From Paramecium tetraurelia (Eukaryota > Ciliophora > Oligohymenophorea > Peniculida > Parameciidae): DNA of 64,000 nucleotides. The stretch lies in the NCBI RefSeq assembly GCF_000165425.1, contig NW_001799025.1:1-64000 (forward strand), given 5' to 3'. Below are positions 21,129-33,015 of the stretch, in pieces. The position numbers were made by a program, and so were the translations under genes. Within the stretch, counting starts at the first letter, position 1. The number at the start of each line of letters is the position of its first letter. The notes below the pieces were generated by a model that saw only the letters and a program-made list of their open reading frames with translations, was not told where the DNA came from and did no database searches.

Positions 21129-22321
21129 ATGGAATTCTTTGTAATTCTTACCCTCCTGTTCTTGGTGATAGGTGCCTCCTTGTACTTGTTAGTCTGCGTA
21201 GATCCCAACTCCCCAGGATTGCTGGGGATGATGAACAGATTCGTATTCAACACCATCCCAGCGATATTCAAGTAAATTCAAGAGTATTACCTAGGAAAAT
21301 ATTGGGAGAACGCATCTTCAAAGTATTTTCAAGAGGAATAGATTATTTCTTCTATTCAAACCATCCCCTAGTTTAAATATTCTATGTATTGGTCGCAGTG
21401 GGAGGCTATTTGGTTTATCTGTACTTTGGATTTCTTGAATTATTCAATAACAACCCTTTAGTATCCCACCTCGACACAGCAATCGGATCAACAATGGCAC
21501 TCTTTTGTTTCTACTCCTTCTTTCAAGCATGTCGATACAAACCAGGAATAATAAATAAGGAGAACAACAAAGAGTATGTCAATTAATACAAGGAGTACTA
21601 TGACAATGTGGTGTATTTGAAAGAGAATCATTGCAAAACGTGCAACATCATCAAACCAGCAAGAAGCAAACATTGCCGAGTGTGCAATGTGTGTGTTAGT
21701 CGCTTTGACCATCACTGTGTATGGATCAGATAATGTGTTGGGTAAAAGAATTACAAGTACTTTGTCAAATTCATCATCACCCATGCCATCCTCTGTGATT
21801 ATGGAGCTTATTTGGGTTTCCGTTGCTTATGGGGAATCATCATAAAAGAGAAACTCCTAGAAGCACAATTCAGGTAATTTATTGATGTTCAATGTAGAGA
21901 TCCTGTGACAAAGTAGAGATTGTAAGCCACTTGGGGAATCATAGCACAATATTTGTTCTACAAAAACACCATGTACATTTTCATTGTCATTCTGTGTATC
22001 GTAATGGGCATTGCATTGACATGCTTTGCTCTTTACCATCTCTATATGATTGGATAGGATACCACTACTAATGAAAGAATGAAGAGAAGTGATTTCTTGA
22101 ATTTCTTTGATGAAGAGACTGAACGTTTAGAAAAGCAACTTAAAGATGCACAAACTCCAGAGGATATTAAGTAGGCGACTACTAAATTGGAATAAGTCAA
22201 ACAATGTCAATAAAAGATCATCACAACCAAATCTATAGGAATTTGGAGGGGATTGAAAAGTGTGTTTAATGAACCAGATGATTTGGATTAGAACCCTAAA
22301 GTTAAAAATAAAAAAAGATGA
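21129..22321 (+). CDS. DHHC-type protein S-acyltransferase
   Basis: Start ATG 21129-21131, stop TGA 22319-22321. A 23-nt intron (21272-21294) gives exactly 389 residues. There is an N-terminal helix ([20 protein letters not shown]), then helices near [18 protein letters not shown] and [13 protein letters not shown]. The cysteine-rich domain is complete: [20 protein letters not shown], then [11 protein letters not shown] with the catalytic DHHC. C-terminal helices ([20 protein letters not shown]) and a charged tail follow. These enzymes palmitoylate cysteines of membrane proteins. It resembles the DHHC4 layout. It shares a 19-bp gap with the divergent MGC-type EF-hand gene, a possible substrate class. 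Confidence 0.95.
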
Positions 22322-22934
22322 TGAATTAATAATGTGTGTGTTCTAAGCATTCAATTACATATTTTTTATTGATGTCCTTGAGTGTGGAGATTCAAAAATA
22401 TTTTTAATTTAGTCTTTTAGTAATCTTAATTGAAAATGAAAATAGTTGAGAATCTCTCATTAATTTTAATGAAGTTTTCATCTATAGAGTTTATAGTCAG
22501 CAAATTTGTTCACACTTTTAATATCAAATCTAATTATGCAATGTAATTTATTCTAATTAATTATTTCATTTTTAAATAAATATAATAATATTAAACATAA
22601 AATACAATGCTGCTCTAGCCTATAAAAATAAATTAATGTAGTCAACATCTTGATTATTGAATTAATTATAATAAATTATTTTTAATAATAAAATGATTCT
22701 ACTACCATGATAGTATTGGAGACCATATTATACGTACCTTAATTATCATGAATAATGAAATTGATTGCATTGTAATATTAATAAGTGATGAAAGAGTGAC
22801 CATTTTTATATGATCTTAAGACACTGTAATAAATTATTTGGTGTAAGATATTACTTTAATCTATAAGAGTTAAATATATTATAATTTAATTACATTAATT
22901 ATAGATTTTATTTTTATTAAATAATTATTTATTT
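22322..22934. other. Intergenic, AT-rich
   Basis: About 610 bp with no recognisable gene or RNA. Confidence 0.6.
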
Positions 22935-23378
22935 ATGGGTTGTTCTATTCCATTTGTTTACAATACTTCAGTTGATACCAATTAATCGTTTTCATTTGAT
23001 GATCTCTTGGAAAGTGAAGTATCTTTAGATTAAATTCACGATGAAATCGCATTCTTAAGAATAAATGTGGAAAAATAAAAATAGATCTATCCTGAGGACT
23101 ATAGAACTGAAGTAACACCGTTGGCTAATTCCAATTACATTCAATTGATACCTATAAGTAAATCAGATACTAAATCTAAGAGGCCTTGTTTAAAACAATA
23201 ATTGACAACGCTACCGGCACCACTCACTTAAGATGTAAATCCTAAGAGAGTTCATTTTGTTGAAATTTAATCGAAACAAACAAATTAGTGCAGGGGAGGA
23301 AGGAAGAAAAGTAAGAACAAACGTTAGAGAAAGTCCGAAGAAATTCAGGAGCATATCAACTTAGATGACATATTTTGA
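22935..23378 (+). CDS. Small hypothetical protein with MGC N terminus
   Basis: Intron-free frame of exactly 147 residues. MGCSIPFVYN suggests dual acylation and membrane anchoring. The rest is polar: an acidic N-terminal third (SFDDLLESEVSLDQIHDE), a middle containing IPISKSDTKSKRP, and a strongly basic patch (RGGRKKSKNKRQRKS) before an acidic end. No family recognised. It converges on the PX gene, with stop codons 48 bp apart. Confidence 0.65.
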
Positions 23379-23425
23379 TCTTAATTGTCCCTATATTTAT
23401 TCTTAGTACATAAAATATATACATA

Positions 23426-25376
23426 TCATAACAATTAGTACAGTTTGTCAATTTGAACTTCGAATGAGTTGTCTTCATTGAGCAATGAGGGTAATACATG
23501 ATTTTTCTACTCTTGGTCTATCAAGTTGGTCACTGTCACAACTTGTATCCGTTCTTCATCAATTTTAAAGATTTCAACATATGAAACCTTTTTACCTAGG
23601 TTTTCTCAATTTTAATACATAATAATTCGTTTTTCTTTAAATATGTCAAGTATTCCTTCGAAGTATCTTTCACGAACTCCACTGTGAAAGACACTTTGCT
23701 CTCACTTTTTTCCTTGATGGAAAACTTACTAAAAAATACAAAAGTTTGGAATGAGGATTTAATGCTCCAAACAGAAGTCTCCAAGGCTATGAAATTGTTT
23801 TCGTCTATAGTCTCGAAGATTTCAAACTTCTTGAATGAATTTCTCCACTATTTCTATTCAGTAAATAGTTTGTAAACTTTCTCAATTGATGAGCATTTGA
23901 GGATGTAAGAGTTCTTGATGATCTATCCTTGTAAATGAAGTAGAGTGCAATTTCTATACTCTAAACCAAATAGATTGTATGATTACATTTGACGAGTTTC
24001 CATTCATAGTTTAGATTCAATATTTTGATCAAAAAATCTGAAGTGTTGTCATCTTCCAGTAGAATCATGTCTTTGGAAGAGAACTTCCTTATGGTTTCTT
24101 GTGTGGTGGCAGGAGTGATGTTTTCATCAGAGGAATCCAAAGTTTTGTTGCTTTCTAGAGTTTACTTTTGGGATTTGTAGGTTTAATAAATTGCTAATAC
24201 TTCGTCATCTTCAATTAGGAATTTGATGATTCGTTGATCCAATAAGGGGTTGCCTTCCAAATAGCGATAGAGCAAGAGCAGAGCATTCTTATAACACTTG
24301 TTTTATTGGTTATCTTTGATGTGATTTTGGAGTTTCATTTGTTTGATTTGTTTCATGTTCAATTCTGAGAAGGCTTTGAGGGTGACTTCGGCGACTTGGG
24401 TTAGTAAGAGATTTAATTACATGGATTGTACTCGAATTCCAGCAATTTACTTAAGAAAGAAAGTAGGCAATTACATTGTATATGAGAATCTGAATCACTC
24501 GATACCATTTGGGTCAATCCAAGGATGTCCTTGTCCTTGTCTCCAACAAATAAGTACTGTATGATGTTGTACGATAAATATTGGAGTTTGCCATACAAAT
24601 AGTTTTCGAGTTAGCTGGGTGTAATAGAATTAAATGGGGATACTGTATAATTTTGACTCTGTCTTCTTTGTGACTGTTGAGTTTGTGAAGGTAGCAGATC
24701 ACAGCCTTTTCAATGTCGTTGGTTGGCTGATGCTTCTACAGTTCTGGTTCGAGGAGAGAGTCCAAATTAAATTGATCGCTGCTGAGACCGTGCAATTTGA
24801 TATTGTCAAATCCCCTTCTCAAAAATTGTTGAAGGATTTCAATGAACTCCAAAAATTCGACAGGTTTCAATTGATCTAGGGAGGATAGTATGGTTTATAA
24901 AAATTCTTATAATTTAGTCCATAGTTTTACTTTGCAATGATTTTCTTCTTTCTTGGACCACCTCACTTTTATTGGATTTAAACAACTTTTTCTGGGGAAA
25001 CTCAAAAAATTCGAATTTAGGTTTTAACTAGAATAGCCGAATTAGATACTTATTCGTAGAGCTGAAGAAATTACTTGTACCTTCGTTGAATTTGGTAGTC
25101 GAAGTAGTCTGTGGTGATTTTGATCACGTAGTGGACTATGTGTTTTTTGTGGAGTGAGAAATTGTCCTTTTCTTTGGTGATGGAAACTATTTCGATGTTC
25201 TTAATGACCTGATGGGTAAAAATCAACTCATATACACTCTTTTCAATTTTATAATAATATTTTTTTACCTCATCCTGGAGTTGGCTAGTAACCGAATGAA
25301 CTCTCTTCAACGACAGGGGAGAAGCCTTCTACTAGGGATCTTGATCTTGAAACGAATATTGTCGTTTGGGAAGCAT
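23426..25376 (-). CDS. PX-domain protein
   Basis: Start ATG 25374-25376. The first 170 residues contain a phox-homology domain: VHYVIKITTDYFDYQIQRRY then KQFLQLYEQ, a 22-nt intron, FPQKKLFKSNKSEVVQERRK and SLQ. The RRYKQF motif is the usual phosphoinositide contact. Downstream come a middle region (ICYLHKLNSHKEDRV, LHPANSKTICMANSNIY) and KCYKNALLLLYRYLEGNPLL, then a C-terminal part with two to three similar segments (YEWKLVKCNHTIYLV, SFKVSFTVEFVKDT). At least four introns are needed, not all placed. PX proteins bind PI3P on endosomes and work in sorting. The distal part is unassigned. Confidence 0.8.
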
Positions 25377-25767
25377 GCCAATTAGTTTAGAATTACAATT
25401 AATATCTAAAAATACTCAATCTGATTGGTATTATATATACTGCTATTAATTGAATAAATAATATGCAATTTAATAATGTGCATATTATTATAAAAATAGC
25501 CGTTCAACTTGGCTTCCGATCTGTCTTAACCGACCCAATTACTCACCTTCAACAGCCCATCGTCGTTGAAATCAGGTTCTACGAATAAATGTACGAATAA
25601 ATTTAATTCCAATTTGTATGCAATTGCAATTCAATATATTTTAATAATAATATTGATGTTTTTTGCCTTGAAAGATTTACATAAATGTTTTAAGAGTAAT
25701 TCGTCATTTAGTACTATTTAAAACATATATCAATCATCAAATTTTTGTAATATTTTAAAAAAAAAAA
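25377..25767. other. Intergenic with a GC-richer island
   Basis: Mostly AT-rich, but about 25498-25590 is distinctly GC-richer and looks translatable on both strands (plus: QLGFRSVLTDPITHLQQPIV from an ATG at 25463; minus: an EF-like EPDFNDDGLL). It has neither tRNA nor 5S structure. A small gene, gene remnant or structured RNA are all possible. Confidence 0.3.
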
Positions 25768-27112
25768 ATGCTAACAACTGAGGTTAGTGCCACGTCTAAC
25801 CAAAATCAAACAAAAGATCCTTCAGAACTTGTTTTAGAGGTTCGTTTTTAATTTAATAATTTATCAAAGTTTACTCATCCATGGACCGATCATGATGAAG
25901 AACAACTCAAACAATTGTTCCTTATTCATTAGGGCAATTGGAAATCTATCAGCCTACAATTGAATGGCCCAACTCCCTTAGAATGCATGATGAAATGGCA
26001 GAGGCTACATCCTGATCAAGTATATTGGATCTCTTAATTTAAGACTCTCGCAAGACAATTATGGTCACCAGAGGAAGACGAATAATTAAGGGACCTAGTG
26101 CAAAAGTACGGAAAAAAATGGAGTAAGATATGCACAGTGATGAATTGGAGAACTGGAAAACAAGTCAGAGAACGGTATCTAAACCAATTGCAAGGCCACA
26201 TTAACAGTGAGAAATGGACAGAGTAGGAAGACAGGATGATTTTAAAATTGTACAAAAAGTATGGAACGAAATGGAGTTACATATCCAGTTTCCTTAATGG
26301 CAGACCCGTATAAATCAATTGTCAATATTTTTACATAGGAAAACATGGTAAAAAATCGGTTTTATGCCAATTTGAAAAGAAGATTCCAATCTGATCTGGA
26401 GAATTCAGAAGAAGACCAATGTCAGGACTCTCAGGATTCCTTCAATGTTACCAAATACAAGAAGAAGAAGAAGCTCAAACCCTGTAGATTCATCAGCGAT
26501 TCCATTCAGATCAAGAAATCTTAGCTCCAAAATGTGAGATCTGAAATCTTCAAACGAATCACCAGGTCCAAGAACAGGGATCCCTTGCAAGATCAAATTA
26601 AGGAAGAGAATGTTCAGGACCCCCTTAATTTAAACGAAGAGCCAGTCAATCAAAAGCAGGAATAAGACAACCATTTGATTTCACACTAAAAAGTAGGTGT
26701 AAAAGAAGAAATGGCATCTAATGTAGATTAGATACCGTGCAATCCTCATATGTTATTCGAATATTAATCAAGATTTTAAGCTCTATAATAACTTGACTAA
26801 GGAACAATAGAGCTTGGATTAAATTAATACTAACAATAATAATTATTATAATCATAATAATTATTATATTGCTATCCAAAACTAAATGACACTCAAATCA
26901 ATTTCTAATTGTGTTAGAAATGTAGTAAATGCGAGAATACAATCGACTAAACTCAGTTGTATTCTTTTCAAGATATTAATCAATTGTTTAAATTGTTTTA
27001 GTATCAAATGTTTATGCAAAATCAACCTTTGCTGAATTAAAAGGCGGAAGTTGATATGTCATAAATTGGGAATCAATAACAATAGCAATATAAAAGCCAT
27101 ATATTGCAGTGA
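25768..27112 (+). CDS. Three-repeat MYB DNA-binding protein
   Basis: Start ATG 25768-25770, stop TGA 27110-27112. A 31-nt intron in the third repeat gives exactly 437 residues. Three MYB/SANT repeats: R1 PWTDHDEEQLKQLFLIHQGN to CMMKWQRL; R2 LWSPEEDEQLRDLVQKYGKK through VRERYLNQL; R3 KWTEQEDRMILKLYKKYGTK through NRFYANLKRR. This is the R1R2R3 layout of animal c-Myb and plant 3R-MYB, which often act in cell-cycle transcription; some ciliate members resemble CDC5/SNAPc. The C-terminal half is Gln/Leu/Tyr-rich, with a CQKCSKC cluster. R1 has an atypical second helix. Confidence 0.92.
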
Positions 27113-27566
27113 CATTTCATTATTGGAACACAAGGACCAATGAAAATGTTAAACATATATCATCCATTACAAAACCCCAACATTCATCCTAATTACATCA
27201 ATCTTACATTAAAGTATCTCTTATTATTGAATCCCTGACTCTCTCATTCGAACGTCTGAATCCCCCTTGAAAAATAAGGGAAAAAAAATAAAATCAATAA
27301 AATCTACTCGTATGTCTTGTATTAATAAATAATATAAGAATTTTAAAGCCATTTCTAATAATTTCACAAATTAATTAAATTTCCAATTTGCTCTTAATAT
27401 GATATTTTTTTAAACATACATTCTGAATTGTATCCATGATTCTTCTTGTTCTCGACCACAAGATCGAATAGAGTATATAGTATATATGACTCTTTAATTT
27501 GATTTTGACGATTTGAGGAAGAACCATCTGAATAATGAATGTATAAATAATGTTTAAAAAATATAC
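27113..27566. other. Intergenic
   Basis: About 450 bp between convergent genes. A TGA-free minus frame runs through 27394-27566 but shares no family features; I see nothing firm here. Confidence 0.5.
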
Positions 27567-27920
27567 TCATATCGAAGTCTGAGTTGGTTTGGGGTGTAAG
27601 GTTTTTGAATTCACGAATTCGCCAGCGATTTTTGTGACTACTCGAAAACTTACACTTTCCTTGGTTATGGTTCTGTACAAACATCTTTTTGTCGAATCGA
27701 TGCCTTATGAATTTTTGATCATATTATTTCGGTGGTAAAGGAAAATGGATTTTGCAGCTGAATACTTGATATTCAGTTGGGAGGCTGCCTAAAAATAGAA
27801 TGAAGAGTTTACGTGTTTTATTTTGAAGCCTTTGCGACAAATCAAGTGAATTAGGGTCTGTTTGATGTCGGAAGACAACTTATGATATGAGGTTTTGGGT
27901 TTTTTGGAACCTTATTTCAT
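27567..27920 (-). CDS. Small helix-turn-helix family protein, member A
   Basis: Start ATG 27918-27920. A 24-nt intron (27789-27812) gives exactly 109 residues. Before the intron: SYHKLSSDIKQTLIHLICRK then GFKIKH; after it: AASQLNIKYSAAKSIFLYHR, then a single Cys and a basic tail. The two halves make a helix-turn-helix of the homeodomain/transposase type. Members at 37405, 38881, 61303 and 63086 have the same layout, and in all of them the intron falls directly before an Ala-Ala pair. No function is known to me; a DNA-binding role is inferred from the fold. Confidence 0.75.
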
Positions 27921-28076
27921 AATGAATCTTCTTCGAGAGTGCGAATCGAATAAAATTAATTCTGAATAATTCAATTTCATAATAATGATTCCTTTTTTAA
28001 AATCTTGAAATTCATTATTTTTTATTGAGGCTAGTGAAACAGGAATTAATTTCGAATATTATTAGTTACATAATTA

Positions 28077-31000
28077 ATGTCATAAAAGTAAAGGCCAAAG
28101 TAGTTGGACCCCATCAAACGGGTGAAGGAAACAGGCCCGTTCGACTCGGGAAGCCCCTTGTCCTTCATAAACTCGATGTGGTAACAGCAACCATCAGAAG
28201 CCAAAAGGAAGCAGCAGAAGAAAGTTACTTAAATTTAAAAAAAGCTGGAATACGATATCCAGGAGGCTCTAAAACAAACCGATTACGATGAAAGTTCATT
28301 TTCAAAATAAACATAGGAAACATCCTGCACAGAGCGTGTCTTGATTAGCAAATCAAACAGATCAAAGACATAATTGAAGATTTGGTCGCTAAGAAGGACG
28401 ATGTCGCTCTCCAGGAATGCCTAGTAAAGTAAGACAAATTTCACTGCTAACCCTTGTTGTTGTGTTGCATTAAGCCGAAAACCTTGGAATCCGATTAGAT
28501 TAGAATGTTGTGCATTCAATTTTTATTGAACCCTTGCAAAGAGAAACCACATATCAAGGCAGATGTGAATTGCTTCAATCCAAGAACATTGTGGACTTGC
28601 TTGCATTGGGCAGCATACTATGGTGACAAGGATAGTGTGGAAGTCCTACTCGAAAATAACATCCATGTTTTCTTGCCAGATTACAAGGGACAATACGCAG
28701 TGGATTTGGCAGGTAAGAATAAGTACGAGGAGGTGGTGACTCTAATCATAATGCGGAGTATTGAAATATTGGATTATCTGAAATATGGAAGTTAATAAAA
28801 GTACAAGGCTTACATTGAGAGTCTCACTCCAGACCTTCTGAAACACTTGAATAACCCATTGTTTTTATGCAAATTGATATATTGGTCAGCCTTGTATGAG
28901 GTGGACAGCAAGAACTCAACCTTATTGTAATTCAAAAGAGCCTATTCCTTTTTCCCATTGTAAATGTAATTTCATCTATGTTTAGTAAGTCTTTGAAAAT
29001 GAAGACTGCCTTGCATGCAGCATGTTAGAGTCACAAAGGCAATGAAGATTTTTTGAATGAAGCATTCCGTGTTTTTGAGGAGACCATGTTTGGATTCAGC
29101 AATGACGATTTGACTAAGATCATTCCTCAGAAGAAGCCAACACTTCAAATGAACAGTGTATTTGTGTTTTCTGAGGAGGATCTTAAGAAATACAGGGACG
29201 ATTTTCAGAAGGAAGTCTTGCTATTGGCAGAGTGGGAGAAGGAAGTGTTGAATAAACTGAAGATAATCAAGAATTACACTTAATAAAAGTAGAGGTAGAA
29301 ATACTATAACGATTTTTATGCGATCTATGTGAATCAGTAAGATGCTTACGGTAATTCACCTTTGCATGTTGCATCCATAAAGGCATTTCAAAAAGGAATC
29401 AACATTTTGATGGAGAAATAGGCTAATATGGAATTGGAGAACAATGAAGTATTTAAAGCAAGGGAATTGACACAAGATGAGAATGTTCTGGTGTTGTACA
29501 AAGATAAATTGCAGAGCATCACAAGTGAAGCCATATTAAATGAACTGAATCAAACAATAATCCAGTAGTTGATGGGCATATTTAAGAAGGATGCTTACGA
29601 TGATCAATTGCGTTTGCGAAATGCTTTGGCTCCTTGTAAGTCATAGTTATAATATTCTTAGTGTCCAAGAACGGGGATTCTCATTACTATAAATTGATCA
29701 CAGAACTTAACTCATACTCGTAGAATCTGTTTGTGCCAGATTTTATTATTCGTGCGAGTATCAAAGCAGAGAATCTGAATTCAGACACTTTGGAGACAGC
29801 CCCAGCCTTCTTTGACTTGAAGGATTAGGACTGTGCTGAGTTGATAAGATTGAACTTTTACATATCGTTGTTGTTGAATGCGAATTTCGAAGTGTATCTA
29901 ATGAAATCGCAATTCCAACAGGGATTCTATTACATAATGTTGCAGCACAACGAGAAGAACTTGGAGGATCAAGCTGACTTGATGAATCTATAGATGAAGT
30001 TGATGGATTCTTACGATTTGGAAGAGTTTGAGAAGGTGTTCTAGAATCTATATGAACCCTTCCGATCGAGACAGAAACAGCAAATCATAGAGAAGCATTT
30101 GACTCAAATTAAAGACTTGAATGAGTAGATCAATTCTGGGATCATAGAGGCATACTATAGAATGCATAAGACAGGAGGTATCAATAAGATAAAGGAGAGA
30201 TGGTTGGTGAACAACAAGTGGTATCTCCCAACTCCAATAAATCAGATATCTGAGTATTTGATGGAGGGTGAGAATCAGAATTTCAGTTCGATTACAATAT
30301 TGAGATTGTATTTCGGTGAGAAGATCTCCTTTTACTTCGCCTGGAAATCCTACATTACTTGTGCGTTGATGGTGTTGGCAATTCCTGGAGCAGCAATCCA
30401 AATATACATTTTGGTCACAGGTGATTACTTCCCATCGATACTTCCATTTTGGGTTTGTTATGTTTGTTTATGGTCAACATTGCAGGTCGAATTTTGGAAG
30501 CGGAAAACCTCAGAAATCACGACAAGATGGGGATGCTTGGATTTGTTAGATTCCAAAGACAAGGGTGAAGTGCGTAGAGGATTCCAAGGTTACGAGGAAA
30601 TCTATCAAGTGACTGGAGAGTTGACTAAGCATCAAAAGAAAACTGAGACATTTCTCAAGGTGGTTTTGTCAGTGTTGGTGGTGTTGATCTTTTTGACACT
30701 CTGTGTGTTGATATTCGTTGGAGTGAACCTCATGGTCAAGAGATTTGAAGGGTAAATAATTATAACCACTGGACTCAATATCATTTAGGGAGTCGGAATA
30801 TTCATCCTCAATTTGGTGTACAATCACATAGTCATGTTTTTTGCCCAATATGAAAATCACAAGTATCAGGAAGACTACGAGTAATCCATCATCTACAAGA
30901 ACTCAGCATTCACCTTGTTGAATTCCTATCTCTGTATTTTCTATGCTGCCTTTGTGAACAACAAAAGTTTTCTGGATCTGTTTATCTAATTAGTACCGGT

Positions 31001-32978
31001 CTTAATTACGAAGCAAGTGTAATTCGCAGCCCTTAAGGTGTTACTGCCTAGAGTACAGTACGATTACTATGAGAAGTAATACTTCAAATAGCAATAACTG
31101 AATATACAGAGACAAGGGCAATTGAATAGAAACAAGGAGGGGTTTAAGGACAAGGTGGAGACGCTGTATGAAGCAATCTTCAAAGAGAAGAAGTACACGA
31201 TAGAGACTTGTAAAAGGGCAGTGTTGAAAATCCATGAGAAGGGGAAGCCACCCACATTGGAGATGAATTTGGATGCAGATCAAGTGGAGTTGAATAATTT
31301 AAAGTTGAATTACGAAGGAACTCTGGGGTATTTCATGGAGGGAATCATTGATTTGGGTTATATCACATTGTTTGCCGCAGCCTTCCCAATTGGGCCAGCG
31401 ATTGCAGTGGTGGCTAATGTGGCTGAGATCAGGACCAAATTGATATCGTTTCTGGAAGTCTACAAAAGACCTGAGTGTTAGAGATGTGCTGGTATTGGAG
31501 ATTGGTTGAACATTATGTAATGGATGGGAATGGGTTGTGTATTCTCGAATTTTGCTTTGTTGTACGTGAAATATAAGGTAGAGACAGTTGGAGTGATCTA
31601 CGGGTACAATGGGTCGGATCAGGATATTACTATTTGGTTGTTCTTCTTGACTATTGCGATCATACTGATCATCAAGTTAGCATTTCAGTGGTTGATTCCA
31701 GATAAACCGTAATGGGTGTTGAATGAATTGCAGAACATCTAGGAGAAACAACATGTGAATACTGGGCAGAGAGAGGCATTGAAGAAAACAAAGGTGGAGA
31801 TCCAGAAGAAGCAGGATAGGTTGAATTAGAGAAAGAAAGAGTATCTAGAGGCCAAGTAGAATTGCACTTAGAAGATGTAGGCTAAAATCAGCACAAAAAT
31901 AGAGAAGGAAACCAAGATCGAGAGATTTCAAAAATAGGAGGAATCAGAAAAGTTGTTGGCCAAATAGGGAGTCATTCAGAAGGTAACGGAAATAGAGATT
32001 AAACCGGAAATGGTCACTCAGATAAGAATAGGGTTGTTGAGGCAGAAGTTCATTGAGATCCAACATTTCCTGCTTTAATAGAGAATCAGACAGATAGATC
32101 AAGCCAGGACCAGAAACATTTTCCTTTGTTAGGAATGCTCATTAGTGGAGGCAGTGTTTGATTGTGAGGATTGCGATGAAAGTCAATGTTAAGAATGTTT
32201 TCGTAAAGTGCATACGAAAATGAAGAACATCACCACTCATGAGGTGATGTTGTTGAAATCTGCAAAATATTATGACCATGAATTGTTGAGTCGATTGCAA
32301 GTGAAGCGAAAGGTCAAAGTGGACAACAAGAGTAACTTACAAGTGAAGTTAAACCAATAATAACAGTAGGAGGGGGAATTTAAACCGAAGAGATGGCAGA
32401 AATTACAAAACTTCTGTTTTCCAACCACTACTTCTTCCTTGGCCTACAATTCATTACCCACTATATTCAACTATTTGAAGCGTGAGTATTTGGACAATTT
32501 GAATTTGGACAGAATAGAATTAAATAGTTTTTATAGATTCAGGAGAGAATAGGAGAAATTCATCATGTACGAAAGTGAGAATATCAATAAGATCTTGGAG
32601 ATGGAGGAGTTAAATTTAGAAGAGAAGTTGTGGTTGAATAGAATTGGGTTTCTATGTTTTAAGAAGAATGCCAAATTAGAATACTTCTGTGAATTGGTTA
32701 GGAAATTGCAGAATAGCAATATAGAGAGTAAGTTAAAATTGGTGTTGGATCTGGCAGATGTGGACAACGATGAGTTAATTACAAAGCATGAAATCGAAGC
32801 TATTTTTGTGCCCTCCATTGTCCAAGATTGTGAAGGGAAATTCTCACTTTAATCTACCATTGAAAACATATTCAACAAACCATTGAGTAAACAAAAGGCG
32901 ATGGAAGTTCTATTGAATTAGATTAATTCAGATGAATAATTTAAGGAGTTCTTCCAACAACTAACTCAATGCGAATGA
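28077..32978 (+). CDS. Ankyrin-anoctamin (TMEM16)-B-box-EF-hand fusion protein
   Basis: Start ATG 28077-28079, stop TGA 32976-32978. Introns at 28294-28316, 28966-28985 and 29636-29661 give exactly 1,610 residues. N-terminal ankyrin repeats: ILHRACLD, TCLHWAAYYGDKDSVEVLLE, LHAACQ, NSPLHVASIKAFQKGINILM. Anoctamin core from about residue 710: ITILRLYFGEKISFYFAWKS, then LPFWVCYVCLWSTLQVEFWK, an EYE-like acidic segment and QIITTGLNIIQGVGIFILNL, LGYITLFAAAFPIGPAIAVV, and later helices to about residue 1215. A long coiled coil precedes a B-box-like zinc site (CQEC, CEDC, CQEC, HTK; about 1327-1365), and an EF-hand (LADVDNDELITKHEIEAIF) lies near 1540. TMEM16 proteins are calcium-activated chloride channels or lipid scramblases. 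The N- and C-terminal additions are unusual. Confidence 0.9.
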
Positions 32979-33015
32979 ATTAATATATATATAAATATTG
33001 ATATACTATATAAAA

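Noticed and set aside
25490-25600. tRNA or 5S-like RNA in the GC-richer island.
   Set aside because: No cloverleaf arms, T-loop motif or terminal T run could be fitted.
27394-27684. A 96-residue minus-strand frame overlapping HTH member A.
   Set aside because: The spliced frame with the family HTH and exact length is better supported; this one has no family features.
28025-28291. An 88-residue frame (VVGPHQTGEGNRPVRLGKPL) at the start of the anoctamin gene.
   Set aside because: The frame beginning at ATG 28077 joins, through the first intron, directly into the ankyrin repeats and keeps exact phase to the stop.
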